5,626 nucleotides of DNA from Phycisphaerales bacterium. GTDB lineage: Bacteria > Planctomycetota > Phycisphaerae > Phycisphaerales > UBA1924. The stretch is from the NCBI GenBank assembly GCA_019747615.1, contig JAIEQQ010000172.1, positions 1 to 5,626 of the forward strand, written 5' to 3'. This document shows positions 1 through 5,626 of the stretch, in pieces (the stretch's first letter is position 1; the number at the start of each line of letters is the position of its first letter). The notes under the pieces are model-generated. The model was not told the origin of the DNA, did not search any database, and saw only the letters and a list, made by a program, of their open reading frames with translations. Made by a program: the position numbers and the translations under genes.

Positions 1-442
1 GCTCAAGAAATCCAGCACGCCCCCGGCCTCCGGCGGCATGGCGCTGGGGCCGAGCGGGGCCAGTTCGGGCTCGTGGCCAGTGAACTTCGCATGGGCCGCG
101 GCTCTTGGTGAGTTCGTCTGCGGCGCTGCGCTGCTCGTCGGGTTGTTCACCCGCGTCAGCGCGGTCGGCATCCTCAGCATCATGCTCGGGGCCATGTGGC
201 TGACCGAGCTGGGCCCGGCGATCCAGGCGGGCAAGACGTTCCTCTACCTCGTGCCCTCGCGCGAAGCCGGCGAGTTCTTCAGCGTCCCGGTCTGGCAGCG
301 TTGGTTCTGGCAGGTCTCGCTCATCTGCTCCGGCATCGCGCTGGCCATGCTCGGCCCCGGCCCACTCAGCCTTGACCACGGAGTCTTCGGCTCCGGCGAC
401 GCCGGACCCGCACCGAAACCCGCACCGAAGCCCGAGGTTTAG
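1..442 (+). CDS. DoxX family membrane protein, 3' part (5' end outside window)
   Basis: The frame is open from base 2 to the TAG at 440-442, so the gene starts upstream; the ATG at 38 is internal. What is visible is the back part of a DoxX-type four-helix membrane protein. A hydrophobic segment carries the motif LGEFVCGAALLVGLFTR (about nt 101-154), and a second hydrophobic helix follows at about nt 155-205. A loop leads to a last helix at about nt 307-357, which ends in GPGPLSLD (355-378), a typical DoxX close. The first helix, with its usual K(L)FG region, is missing because of the window edge. DoxX proteins sit in the cytoplasmic membrane; described members take part in quinone/thiosulfate or redox-stress functions, but most are uncharacterised, so no substrate is assigned. 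After the fold come about 20 extra residues rich in Ala, Pro and Lys. The neighbour at 570-1157 is convergent and gives no functional link. Family assignment is fairly sure; role is unknown. Confidence 0.8.
   Translation, partial: LKKSSTPPASGGMALGPSGASSGSWPVNFAWAAALGEFVCGAALLVGLFTRVSAVGILSIMLGAMWLTELGPAIQAGKTFLYLVPSREAGEFFSVPVWQRWFWQVSLICSGIALAMLGPGPLSLDHGVFGSGDAGPAPKPAPKPEV
407..430 (+). repeat. 12-bp tandem duplication encoding a PAPK tail
   Basis: Two adjacent copies of CCCGCACCGAAR (407-418 and 419-430) differ at the last base only and encode the PAPK-PAPK tail of the DoxX-like protein just before its stop. It looks like a small slippage duplication in a disordered C-terminus. Confidence 0.7.
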
Positions 443-456
443 GGGAAGTCACGATT

Positions 457-564
457 GGCGAGTGGCGAGGCGTGAACCAAGCTGACCTCGCGACAACTCC
501 CGACTCGCCGCCTGAGCCCCCGGTTGCCTTCCTGCTGACGGCTGAAAGCTGGCGGCTGACGGCT
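457..564. repeat. Degenerate heptad (7-bp) tandem repeats in a convergent spacer
   Basis: Three heptad clusters fill most of this 127-bp spacer (443-569). At 457-470 GGCGAGT is followed by GGCGAGG. At 496-509 ACTCCCG is followed by ACTCGCC, the second unit being the reverse complement of GGCGAGT. At 534-564 GCTGACG, GCTGAAA, GCTGGCG and GCTGACG stand in exact 7-bp register, followed by a partial GCT. The inverted pair 457-463/503-509 could fold with a 39-nt loop. No U-tract follows either gene's stop, so this is not a standard terminator, although it lies where one would be expected between convergent genes. Heptanucleotide short tandem repeats are known from intergenic DNA of cyanobacteria; the resemblance is in form only. 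Confidence 0.6.
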
Positions 565-569
565 CCCCC

Positions 570-1157
570 TCAGCCCATCGGCGGCAGAAACTGCGGCGCG
601 TCTTCGCGATCGAACATCCCATAGTCGCGGCTGATCGCGATCACGCGACCATCCAGCGCGCCGCGACGGTTCATTTCCGCCAGCAAGCTCGGCGCCGACT
701 CCAGCGTGCAGGGCGACAGGGCCAGGGCCTTGCCGGGTTCATAGAGGCTGTCGTACCACGACGCTGCGGGTGTGATCTGGTCGAACTTGTTGGCGTAGCC
801 CACGCCGATGGCCACATAGCGTCGCGGCGGCGGATCACCGAACTGCGCCGGTGGAGTCACCGCCCCCGCGTCGTTGATGATCCGCCCGACACCGACGCGA
901 TAGTCATCCAGCAGCTCGCGCCGGGCCTGGATCTGGGTGCCGTGGTGGGCCTGATTGGCGCGATAGTTCGCGATCGAGCGTTCGTCGGACCAGTACGAGA
1001 CCACGAGCAACCGGCCCTGCGGCGATCGCGAGGCGAATCTTTCAGAAGACTCGAAGCCGTGGACGTTCTCAACCTGCTGACGCATCTCGCGCAAGAGCTT
1101 TGCGCAATCCGCCGTGCGGCCTTCTCGTGGCGTCAGCTCAAAGAGCACCGCGAACAT
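570..1157 (-). CDS. Antibiotic biosynthesis monooxygenase (ABM) domain protein with unknown C-terminal half
   Basis: The protein has 195 residues. Residues 1-95 match the ABM pattern: an opening beta strand (MFAVLFELTP), a helix, then GFESSERFAS (34-43), LLVVSYWSDE (50-59) and a helix ending in ...QARRELLDDYRV (77-88). ABM domains form dimeric ferredoxin-like alpha+beta barrels. Some oxidise polyketides or degrade haem, but many in stand-alone genes have no known substrate, so the family name should not be read as proof of antibiotic synthesis. Residues about 111-195 (RRYVAIGVGY... to ...QFLPPMG) form a second segment that I cannot place; its opening strand and WYDSLYE stretch might be a diverged second ferredoxin-like unit (weak inference). 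There is no signal peptide, so it is probably cytoplasmic. The start at 1157 is chosen because the domain begins there and an AAAGGGAG Shine-Dalgarno lies 7 nt upstream. The frame is open to 1277, but that extension is Cys/Arg-rich and unlike the family. Not in an operon with nuoD, which lies 366 bp upstream. Confidence 0.72.
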   Translation of the reverse strand: MFAVLFELTPREGRTADCAKLLREMRQQVENVHGFESSERFASRSPQGRLLVVSYWSDERSIANYRANQAHHGTQIQARRELLDDYRVGVGRIINDAGAVTPPAQFGDPPPRRYVAIGVGYANKFDQITPAASWYDSLYEPGKALALSPCTLESAPSLLAEMNRRGALDGRVIAISRDYGMFDREDAPQFLPPMG

Positions 1158-1164
1158 GCTCGAA

Positions 1165-1172
1165 CTCCCTTT
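1165..1172 (-). promoter_or_regulatory. Ribosome binding site that fixes the ABM gene start
   Basis: On the minus strand AAAGGGAG stands 7 nt before the ATG at 1157-1155. It supports this start over the upstream in-frame start at 1277, which would add 40 residues of unlikely composition. Confidence 0.75.
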
Positions 1173-1398
1173 CAGCAGCGCGGCCTTGCGCCGCCGCTTA
1201 CAGCATATCCGATGTTCTTCGTTGCGGCAGGTTTCCTGACCATTGCAACCCACAAAGCCGCCGCCCGGTAACCGCATTCCCGACCGAAAGACGACGCGTT
1301 CGTTGGCAAGGCGGCGACGCGTATGTCATCTTCTGTGTGTGAGTGATCGACCGGTGTGCCTGTGACGCCGACCAATCGAGCCCCAACCCCTGCGAACG

Positions 1399-1429
1399 CC
1401 CCGAAGCGAAACGCCTCCTCGCTTCGGGG
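1399..1429. terminator. Perfect 11-bp GC-rich hairpin, probable transcription terminator
   Basis: CCCCGAAGCGA (1399-1409) pairs without mismatch with TCGCTTCGGGG (1419-1429) around a 9-nt loop. It lies 94 nt beyond the nuoD stop codon, which is a sensible place to end the nuoD transcript. However, the T-rich stretch (1430-1441, TGGTTCTTTCTT) follows the stem on the plus strand, where no gene runs towards it. On the minus strand the stem is followed by mixed sequence. It may act as a hairpin-only terminator or RNA 3'-end stabiliser for nuoD, or stop antisense transcripts. The stem is certain; its role is inferred. Confidence 0.5.
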
Positions 1430-1523
1430 TGGTTCTTTCTTGAGTCGCGAGATCCGAACGCGGAAACCCGCGGCCGTCCGCGAGACCGACTCGCGATTGC
1501 GAGACTCGCCGGGTTCACGATGT

Positions 1524-2810
1524 CTACCGGTCCAGTTCCGCCGCGACGACGTTGATCGAGCCGAGGATCGCGACGACATCGCTGACCATGTGCCCCTCGG
1601 TCATCTTGGCCATCGTGGAGTAGTTGACAAAGACCGGCGGGCGCACCTTGACGCGCCAGGGGCGGGGCCCTCCATCGGCGACGATGTAGTAGCCCAGTTC
1701 GCCATTGGGTGATTCGACGCACGAATACGCCTCTGCGATCGGGGCCTTCCAGCCGCGGTTGCTCATGATCAGCTCGAAGTGCTGAATAAGGCCTTCGATG
1801 GAGCCGTAGACCTGCGACTTGTCGGGCTTGACCATCTTGCCATCGGCCAGCGTGTCCACCGGGCCGGTGGGGATGTTGTCGATGAGCTGCTCGATGATCT
1901 TGATCGACTGCTTCACTTCCTCGCAGCGAATGACGTATCGCGCGTAGGTGTCGCCCTCGGTCATGATCGGCACCTGGAACTTGACCGCCGGGGCACCGTT
2001 GTTATCCCAGTTGTCGGCGTAGCAGAGATAGGGCTTGTCCTTGCGGACATCGCGGGCGATGCCGCTGGCGCGGGCCAGCGGGCCGGTCAGCGACCAGGAG
2101 ATCGCCTCGGCCTTTGTCAGCACGCCGATGCCCTGCGTGCGGTCCATGAAGATGCGGTTGCGGTTGAGCAGGCCCTCAACATCGCCCAGGGCCTTGCGGC
2201 TGTCTTCCAGCGCCCGCTTCACAAGCCGCTTGAACATGTCCTCATCGATCAGGTCCTGCATCAGCCCGCCAACGCGCGTCCAATCCGGGTGGTAGCGCTG
2301 GCCGGAGACGTAATCGCAGACGTCGTAGATCGATTCACGACAGTTGAAGCCCAAGAGGAATGCGGTGATCGCGCCAAGGTCAAGACCCGCCGCCGCGACG
2401 CAGAGCATGTGATTCTGAATCCGCCCCAGCTCGAACATGATCGTCCGCAGCGCCTTGCAGCGCGGCGTGATCTCGACGTCAAACAGGTGCTCCACCGCGT
2501 GGTGCCAGGCGATGTCGTTGCACACCGGCGAGAGATAATCCATCCGGCTGACGATCGTCACATACTGGTTGTAATCCATGTGCTCTGCGAGCTTCTCAAA
2601 GCCCGAGTGCAGATAGCCGATGTGCGGCGTGCAACGCACCACCCGCTCGCCGTCCAACTCCAGCACCACGCGCAGCGTCGTGTGCGTCGCCGGGTGCTGC
2701 GGGCCGAAGTTCAGCACCCAGCGCTCGCCGGTGTCGATGTGCTTGGACAGGTAATCAACCTTCTCGATATCGACGTCGTAGCCCTCGTCGGGGCGAAGCG
2801 TGAACGGCAT
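1524..2810 (-). CDS. nuoD: NADH-quinone oxidoreductase subunit D (NuoD, 49-kDa type)
   Basis: This 428-residue protein is a full-length NuoD, the peripheral-arm subunit of respiratory complex I that forms most of the quinone pocket together with NuoB. The signature NFGPQHPATH (34-43) opens the fold, then GYLHSGFEK (65-73), RMDYLSP (89-95), GLDLGAITAF (142-151), YVSGQRYHPDWTRVGGL (167-183), SGIARDVRK (249-257) and ELGYYIVADGG (371-381). It closes with the usual ...LDR. From family knowledge the quinone head-group ligands (His38 and Tyr87 in the Thermus subunit) correspond to H43 and Y92, both present. The hydrogenase-type cysteine ligands are absent, as expected for NuoD. Odd points: residues about 264-278 contain roughly 9 extra residues (around NWDNNGAPAVK) compared with the Thermus subunit, and the usual GDxxDR reads GDTYARY (A290 for Asp). 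No nuoA-C or nuoE-N gene adjoins it in this window. The ATG has GGAG 5 nt upstream. Confidence 0.96.
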   Translation of the reverse strand: MPFTLRPDEGYDVDIEKVDYLSKHIDTGERWVLNFGPQHPATHTTLRVVLELDGERVVRCTPHIGYLHSGFEKLAEHMDYNQYVTIVSRMDYLSPVCNDIAWHHAVEHLFDVEITPRCKALRTIMFELGRIQNHMLCVAAAGLDLGAITAFLLGFNCRESIYDVCDYVSGQRYHPDWTRVGGLMQDLIDEDMFKRLVKRALEDSRKALGDVEGLLNRNRIFMDRTQGIGVLTKAEAISWSLTGPLARASGIARDVRKDKPYLCYADNWDNNGAPAVKFQVPIMTEGDTYARYVIRCEEVKQSIKIIEQLIDNIPTGPVDTLADGKMVKPDKSQVYGSIEGLIQHFELIMSNRGWKAPIAEAYSCVESPNGELGYYIVADGGPRPWRVKVRPPVFVNYSTMAKMTEGHMVSDVVAILGSINVVAAELDR

Positions 2811-2815
2811 GAGAG

Positions 2816-2819
2816 CTCC
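2816..2819 (-). promoter_or_regulatory. Ribosome binding site of nuoD
   Basis: On the minus strand GGAG precedes the nuoD ATG (2810-2808) by 5 nt. The 86-bp gap from the upstream gene's stop gives nuoD room for its own promoter. It also contains a 12-bp palindrome CAGCCGCGGCTG at 2863-2874, whose role is unknown. Confidence 0.6.
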
Positions 2820-2896
2820 GTGAAAATACGATCCAGTGAGAGGCGAGCGATGGTAGCGTCCACAGCCGCGGCTGATCCAACGCTTGATCGAACGGT

Positions 2897-3640
2897 CTAG
2901 AGGCTGAAGTTCCCGAGCGACTTCACCCCGTCAATCTGCTGCGGCTCGATCGACATGATCCGCCACGTCCCGTTCGGATCCATCCGCCAGCGCAGCAGCC
3001 ACCAACTGCTCATCGACATCGGAAACTGCTCGGGTGTCACGTGCACTTCCACCTGTGAGCGGGCGGTGTTCGGGCCGTCGATGATGCTGCGGAGCGTGCC
3101 GATCGAGTGTTCCTTCACGACCCAGCGGGTTTTCATGTCTGAGTCGATGATCGTGAGCAGGCGGGCGCGATCGATGATGCGTCCGCTGCCAAGGCCGCGG
3201 AGTTCGAGGTCGGGCGCCAGCAGCGGATCAGCGGCGGCGCGATCGGCGGTCGCCGCGGCGGCGATGAACTCTCGCGTGCGCGACATGACGGCCTCGCGCG
3301 CCGTCGTCACCCGTGAGGCCAGCACGATGACCGCGATCCCCAGCCCGACGCCGAGCGCCAGTACACCGACGCTGACCCGCGCCGGCTTGCCCATGCGGTT
3401 GAGCAGGAAGAACCCGACCAGCCCGCTGGCGATGAGGATCGCCGCCAAGGGCCAGGGCCAGACCAGCAGGTACTCCTCGAGCTGCGAGGGCGCATCGAGC
3501 GGCGCGGGGCTCGCTCCGCCGCCAAGGAGCCGCCCGAGACCCCCCCCCCGCCCCCCACCACCCCCCCGACCGGTCGCCGCGGCGGCGCTGGCGTGAACGA
3601 GCGTGAGGGCGGTTGAACACAGTGCGGCGAGGTGTGTCAT
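2897..3640 (-). CDS. Uncharacterised envelope protein: signal peptide, Gly-rich segment, two membrane helices, soluble C-terminal domain
   Basis: I do not recognise a named family. From the ATG at 3640 the protein has 247 residues. Residues 1-22 form a signal peptide (MTHLAALCSTALTL..., AxA-like end ASAAAA). Residues 24-43 are almost all Gly with Arg and Leu. Two hydrophobic helices follow at about 57-80 and 89-109, joined by a short basic loop (NRMGKPAR). Residues about 112-240 form a soluble domain: a helix with alternating Ala/Arg, then LLAPDLELRGLGSG, a helix RARLLTIID, then strands ending in SSWWLLRWRMDPNGTWRIMSIEP (211-233). That helix-then-curved-sheet order, with the W-x-L-x-x-W-x-x-D-x-x-G-x-W motif, resembles NTF2-like/SnoaL domains; no catalytic residues can be named. 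A GTG start at 3712 is also in frame but has no ribosome binding site and would bury the signal peptide, so I prefer 3640. nuoD lies 86 bp downstream on the same strand; function is unknown. Confidence 0.7.
   Translation of the reverse strand: MTHLAALCSTALTLVHASAAAATGRGGGGGRGGGLGRLLGGGASPAPLDAPSQLEEYLLVWPWPLAAILIASGLVGFFLLNRMGKPARVSVGVLALGVGLGIAVIVLASRVTTAREAVMSRTREFIAAAATADRAAADPLLAPDLELRGLGSGRIIDRARLLTIIDSDMKTRWVVKEHSIGTLRSIIDGPNTARSQVEVHVTPEQFPMSMSSWWLLRWRMDPNGTWRIMSIEPQQIDGVKSLGNFSL
3540..3567 (-). repeat. Homopolymeric G tracts (G7, G2, G6, G10) inside a coding region
   Basis: Read on the coding (minus) strand, G7 (3567-3561), GG (3559-3558), G6 (3556-3551) and G10 (3549-3540) are separated by single bases. 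They encode the Gly-rich segment just after the signal peptide of the envelope protein. The run meets the usual pattern for an intramolecular G-quadruplex, and a 10-G homopolymer is a classic site of polymerase slippage that would shift the frame. Confidence 0.85.
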
Positions 3641-3891
3641 GAGATACCCGATGATACGACCCGACGAACCGAACAGTTTCCGATACGACTCGCGGACATG
3701 AAAACAACGCACGGTTTGTGTGAGACGTCGCGAGGTTGCTCAACTTGTGGTCCGGCAAACGCCGATCAGTTCTCGGGCGTTGAAGCCCCGGGGTGTCGAA
3801 GCGCGCTGGCCGGGCGCGCCACCACCGACCCGCCGCGCCCGACCCTCGCCCCCGCCTCCCCCGCCGCCGTCACACGAACCAAGGGATCGCC
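3641..3891. promoter_or_regulatory. Divergent intergenic region between the envelope-protein gene and the maf gene
   Basis: These 251 bp separate two genes transcribed away from each other, so both promoters should lie here. The envelope-gene side contains relatively AT-rich TTGTTTTCATG (minus strand, about 3709-3699) and TATCAT (minus strand, about 3655-3650, roughly 9 nt before the ATG), but no well-spaced partner box is seen. The maf side is very C-rich on the plus strand (about 3835-3872). No sigma-28, sigma-54 or known operator motif is convincing. Confidence 0.4.
3881..3886 (+). promoter_or_regulatory. Ribosome binding site of the maf-like gene
   Basis: AAGGGA ends 5 nt before the ATG at 3892. 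It supports this start, which gives the N-terminus expected for the family. Confidence 0.7.
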
Positions 3892-5626
3892 ATGACGACG
3901 ACCACGACCACCAGCACGCTCAGCGCCAACTTGGCGGCGCTGGCGCTCTGCTCGCCCCGAGCCGCGAAGGCGATCAGCCAGACGCCGGCCCGCACCGACG
4001 TGGACTTTGTGGACACCCAAGAGCACGTCCTGAGCGCCTCCATCGGCGAGTTCACCCTCTCTGGCCTCGTACATCGCGCCCTGGCCAGCAAGCGCCACCC
4101 GCTGAGCGAAGCGACGAAGCTGGCCGATCGCGTGGACATCACGCGCAGCGCCAGCGTCGTCATCACCGGCTTCGGCATGGGCTACCACGTCGCCGAGCTG
4201 GCCCGGCGCATGAAGCACTCCGGCGTGATCATCGTCTACGAGCCCGACGTTGCGCTGCTGCACGCGGTGCTTGAGCGCGTCGATCACAGCGAGTGGATAC
4301 GGCAGACCAATCTCCTGCTCATCACCGACGCCAGCAACGAATCAGACCTCAGCGAGATCCTCCAGCCGATCGAGACCACGCTGGCCATGGGCGTGGCCAC
4401 GCTGGAGCATCCGCCCAGCGCCACGCGCCTAGGCGAGGACTCGTCCCGCTTCCTTGGCCTGCTGGCCCGCGTGATGCAATCGGTGCAGACCACCGTCGCC
4501 ACCACGATGGTGCAGACGCAGACAACGCTGCGCAATCTCGCGCAGAACCTGGACCATTACACGCTGGGCGCGGGGATCGACGATCTGAAGGGCGTCTGCG
4601 CCGGTCGCCCGGCGATCGTCGTCTCGGCCGGGCCATCGCTGAAGCGGAACATGCACCTGCTGCGCGATCCGGCGGTGCGTGAGCGCATCGTGATCATCGC
4701 GGTCCAGACGGTGCTCAAGCCGCTGCTCCGCGCGGGGATCAAGCCGCACTTCGTCTGCGCGCTGGACTATCACGAGATCAGCGCCCGGTTCTACGAGGGC
4801 CTCTCGGCGCAGGATGTCCAGGGTGTCACGCTGGTCGTCGAGCCGAAAGTAAACCCCGCGGTCACCAGCGCCTTCCCCGGCGTCATCCGCTGCACCGCCG
4901 ACACATGGCTGGACGAGATCATCGGCAAGGACCTGTCGCGCCCGATGGGCATCGTCCGTCAGGGCGCAACCGTCGCGCACCTCTGCTACGAACTGGCTCG
5001 TTGGCTGGGATGCGACCCGGCCATCCTCATTGGCCAGGACCTCGGCTTCACCGACGGCCAGTACTACGCACCCGGGGCCGCGATTCATGATGTCTGGGCC
5101 GGCGAGATCGGCGAGATCAACACGCTGGAGAACCACGAGTGGCAGCGTATCGCGCGCCACCGCTCGCACCTGCGCAAGCGCACCGACGTGCTGGGGCGAG
5201 AGATCTACAGCGACGAGCAGATGGACTCGTACCTCATGCAGTTCCAGCGCGACTTCAAGCGCGACACCGAGGCCGGGCTCACCGTGATCGATGCCAGCGA
5301 GGGCGGCGTCGCCAAGCTTCACACGCGCATCATGTCCCTGGCCGACGCGCTCCAGCGCCACACGCCCGAGACACCGCTGACCACCGAGCTCACGCGCGGC
5401 CTTCCCGCCCCCTCAACAGCCGCGCCTACGCCGAGCCTCGCCACCGCCTCACACCCGAGCGCAGACTCGCCACGCGCTAAGAAGCTCCTGAACCGCCTGG
5501 CCGACCTGCAACGCAACGCCCACAGTGTCGCCGAGCTCTCGCGCGACGCCGCGAAGATCCTCGCGGAGATGATCGAGCATCGCGACGATCAGGATCGCGT
5601 GAACCGGCTCATCGCTCAGGCTCACG
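3892..5626 (+). CDS. Maf / DUF115 (MptE-like) family protein, probable flagellin glycosyltransferase; 3' end outside window
   Basis: An unbroken frame of 578 codons runs off the right edge. The start has AAGGGA 5 nt upstream; the first residues are a Thr run (MTTTTTT), then a helix (STLSANLAAL) typical of the family's opening. Residues 88-119 hold a Rossmann-like GFGMGYH (93-99) and YEPD (116-119). The central DUF115 core shows SAGPSLKRN (245-253), IIAVQTVLKPLLRAGIKPHF (268-287) with D292 shortly after, RQGATVAHLCYELARWLGC (356-374) and IGQDLGFTDG (380-389), all family hallmarks. Maf proteins are cytoplasmic. In Campylobacter, Helicobacter and Aeromonas they are needed to transfer pseudaminic or legionaminic acid to flagellin before export; the fold relates to nucleotide-sugar-using sialyltransferases. 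After the core comes a Pro/Ala/Ser linker (about 504-530), then a charged helical region with coiled-coil character (about 530-578). No flagellar or sugar-biosynthesis gene lies in the window. Family is sure; substrate and flagellin link are inferred. Confidence 0.88.
   Translation, partial: MTTTTTTSTLSANLAALALCSPRAAKAISQTPARTDVDFVDTQEHVLSASIGEFTLSGLVHRALASKRHPLSEATKLADRVDITRSASVVITGFGMGYHVAELARRMKHSGVIIVYEPDVALLHAVLERVDHSEWIRQTNLLLITDASNESDLSEILQPIETTLAMGVATLEHPPSATRLGEDSSRFLGLLARVMQSVQTTVATTMVQTQTTLRNLAQNLDHYTLGAGIDDLKGVCAGRPAIVVSAGPSLKRNMHLLRDPAVRERIVIIAVQTVLKPLLRAGIKPHFVCALDYHEISARFYEGLSAQDVQGVTLVVEPKVNPAVTSAFPGVIRCTADTWLDEIIGKDLSRPMGIVRQGATVAHLCYELARWLGCDPAILIGQDLGFTDGQYYAPGAAIHDVWAGEIGEINTLENHEWQRIARHRSHLRKRTDVLGREIYSDEQMDSYLMQFQRDFKRDTEAGLTVIDASEGGVAKLHTRIMSLADALQRHTPETPLTTELTRGLPAPSTAAPTPSLATASHPSADSPRAKKLLNRLADLQRNAHSVAELSRDAAKILAEMIEHRDDQDRVNRLIAQAH

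Larger units (their letters stand above)
1158..1523. other. 366-bp non-coding stretch between nuoD and the ABM gene
   Basis: No convincing gene lies here. The reading frames that cross it are Arg/Ser/Ala-rich, overlap one another and match no family I know. It should contain the end of the nuoD transcript and the promoter of the ABM gene, but I see no clear -35/-10 pair. Structured elements are the perfect hairpin at 1399-1429, a small stem CTCGC-GATT-GCGAG at 1490-1503 just after the nuoD stop, and a weak 5-bp stem at 1180-1194 next to the ABM ribosome binding site. Confidence 0.55.

Noticed and set aside
1158..1277. 40-residue N-terminal extension of the ABM protein
   Set aside because: The extension is Cys/Arg/Lys-rich and unlike the family, while a good ribosome binding site stands before the ATG at 1157.
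1172..1722. Two overlapping minus-strand frames (1172-1579 and 1198-1722)
   Set aside because: Both run into the nuoD 3' end out of frame, are dominated by Arg and Ser, and show no motif or ribosome binding site.
2863..2874. Palindrome CAGCCGCGGCTG upstream of nuoD
   Set aside because: A 12-bp perfect palindrome is easily expected by chance in GC-rich DNA and there is no second copy to suggest an operator.
1779..2900. Plus-strand frame of 373 codons
   Set aside because: It is antisense to nuoD, has biased composition (Val, Asp, Arg, His) and no motif; nuoD is certain on the other strand.
2955..3596. Plus-strand frame of 213 codons opposite the envelope protein
   Set aside because: It is Ser/Arg/Pro-rich with a poly-Pro/Arg end that is simply the complement of the G tracts; the minus-strand frame has a coherent signal peptide, helices and domain.
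3641..3712. GTG start at 3712 for the envelope protein
   Set aside because: No ribosome binding site precedes it, and it would place 24 polar residues before a clear signal peptide that begins at the ATG at 3640.
3720..4287. Frames of 184 (+) and 173 (-) codons over the maf gene start
   Set aside because: Both overlap the intergenic region and the maf N-terminus out of frame, with Arg/Pro/His-rich or Ala/Gly/Val-rich products and no family match.
4429..5361. Minus-strand frame of 310 codons
   Set aside because: It lies wholly opposite the maf-like gene, whose plus-strand frame has clear family motifs along its whole length. Its product is Arg/Asp/Val/His-rich with no recognisable motif, as expected of an antisense shadow in GC-rich DNA.

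Overview
This is a high-GC bacterial window. By eye G+C is above 60 %, with G/C strongly preferred at third codon positions. It holds five protein-coding genes and no RNA gene, CRISPR array or insertion sequence that I can recognise. A flagellin-modification type Maf protein, a complex I NuoD lying away from other nuo genes, and heptad-repeat debris between genes would all suit a member of the Planctomycetota (perhaps Phycisphaerae). That placement is inference; no single feature proves it.

Layout, left to right. Positions 1-442 (+) carry the 3' end of a DoxX-family membrane protein. Positions 443-569 are a convergent intergenic spacer built largely of degenerate 7-bp tandem repeats. Positions 570-1157 (-) encode a 195-residue protein with an N-terminal antibiotic-biosynthesis-monooxygenase (ABM) fold and an unrecognised C-terminal half. 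Positions 1158-1523 are non-coding and hold a perfect 11-bp hairpin. Positions 1524-2810 (-) encode NuoD, the quinone-site subunit of NADH:quinone oxidoreductase. Positions 2897-3640 (-) encode an uncharacterised envelope protein: signal peptide, Gly-rich segment, two membrane helices, then a soluble C-terminal domain resembling an NTF2-like fold. Positions 3641-3891 are a divergent promoter region. Positions 3892-5626 (+) are one uninterrupted reading frame that runs off the window. It encodes a Maf/DUF115 (MptE-like) protein, probably a glycosyltransferase that puts nonulosonic acid on flagellin.

The genes do not form an obvious pathway or operon. The three minus-strand genes are separated by 86 bp and 366 bp and are functionally unrelated, and the two outer plus-strand genes are cut by the window edges. 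This looks like ordinary, loosely organised chromosome rather than a mobile or defence island. The points most worth a second look are the homopolymeric G tract (10 G in the coding strand) inside the envelope-protein gene, the orphan nuoD with a roughly 9-residue internal insertion, the C-terminal extension of the Maf protein, and the heptad-repeat spacer.
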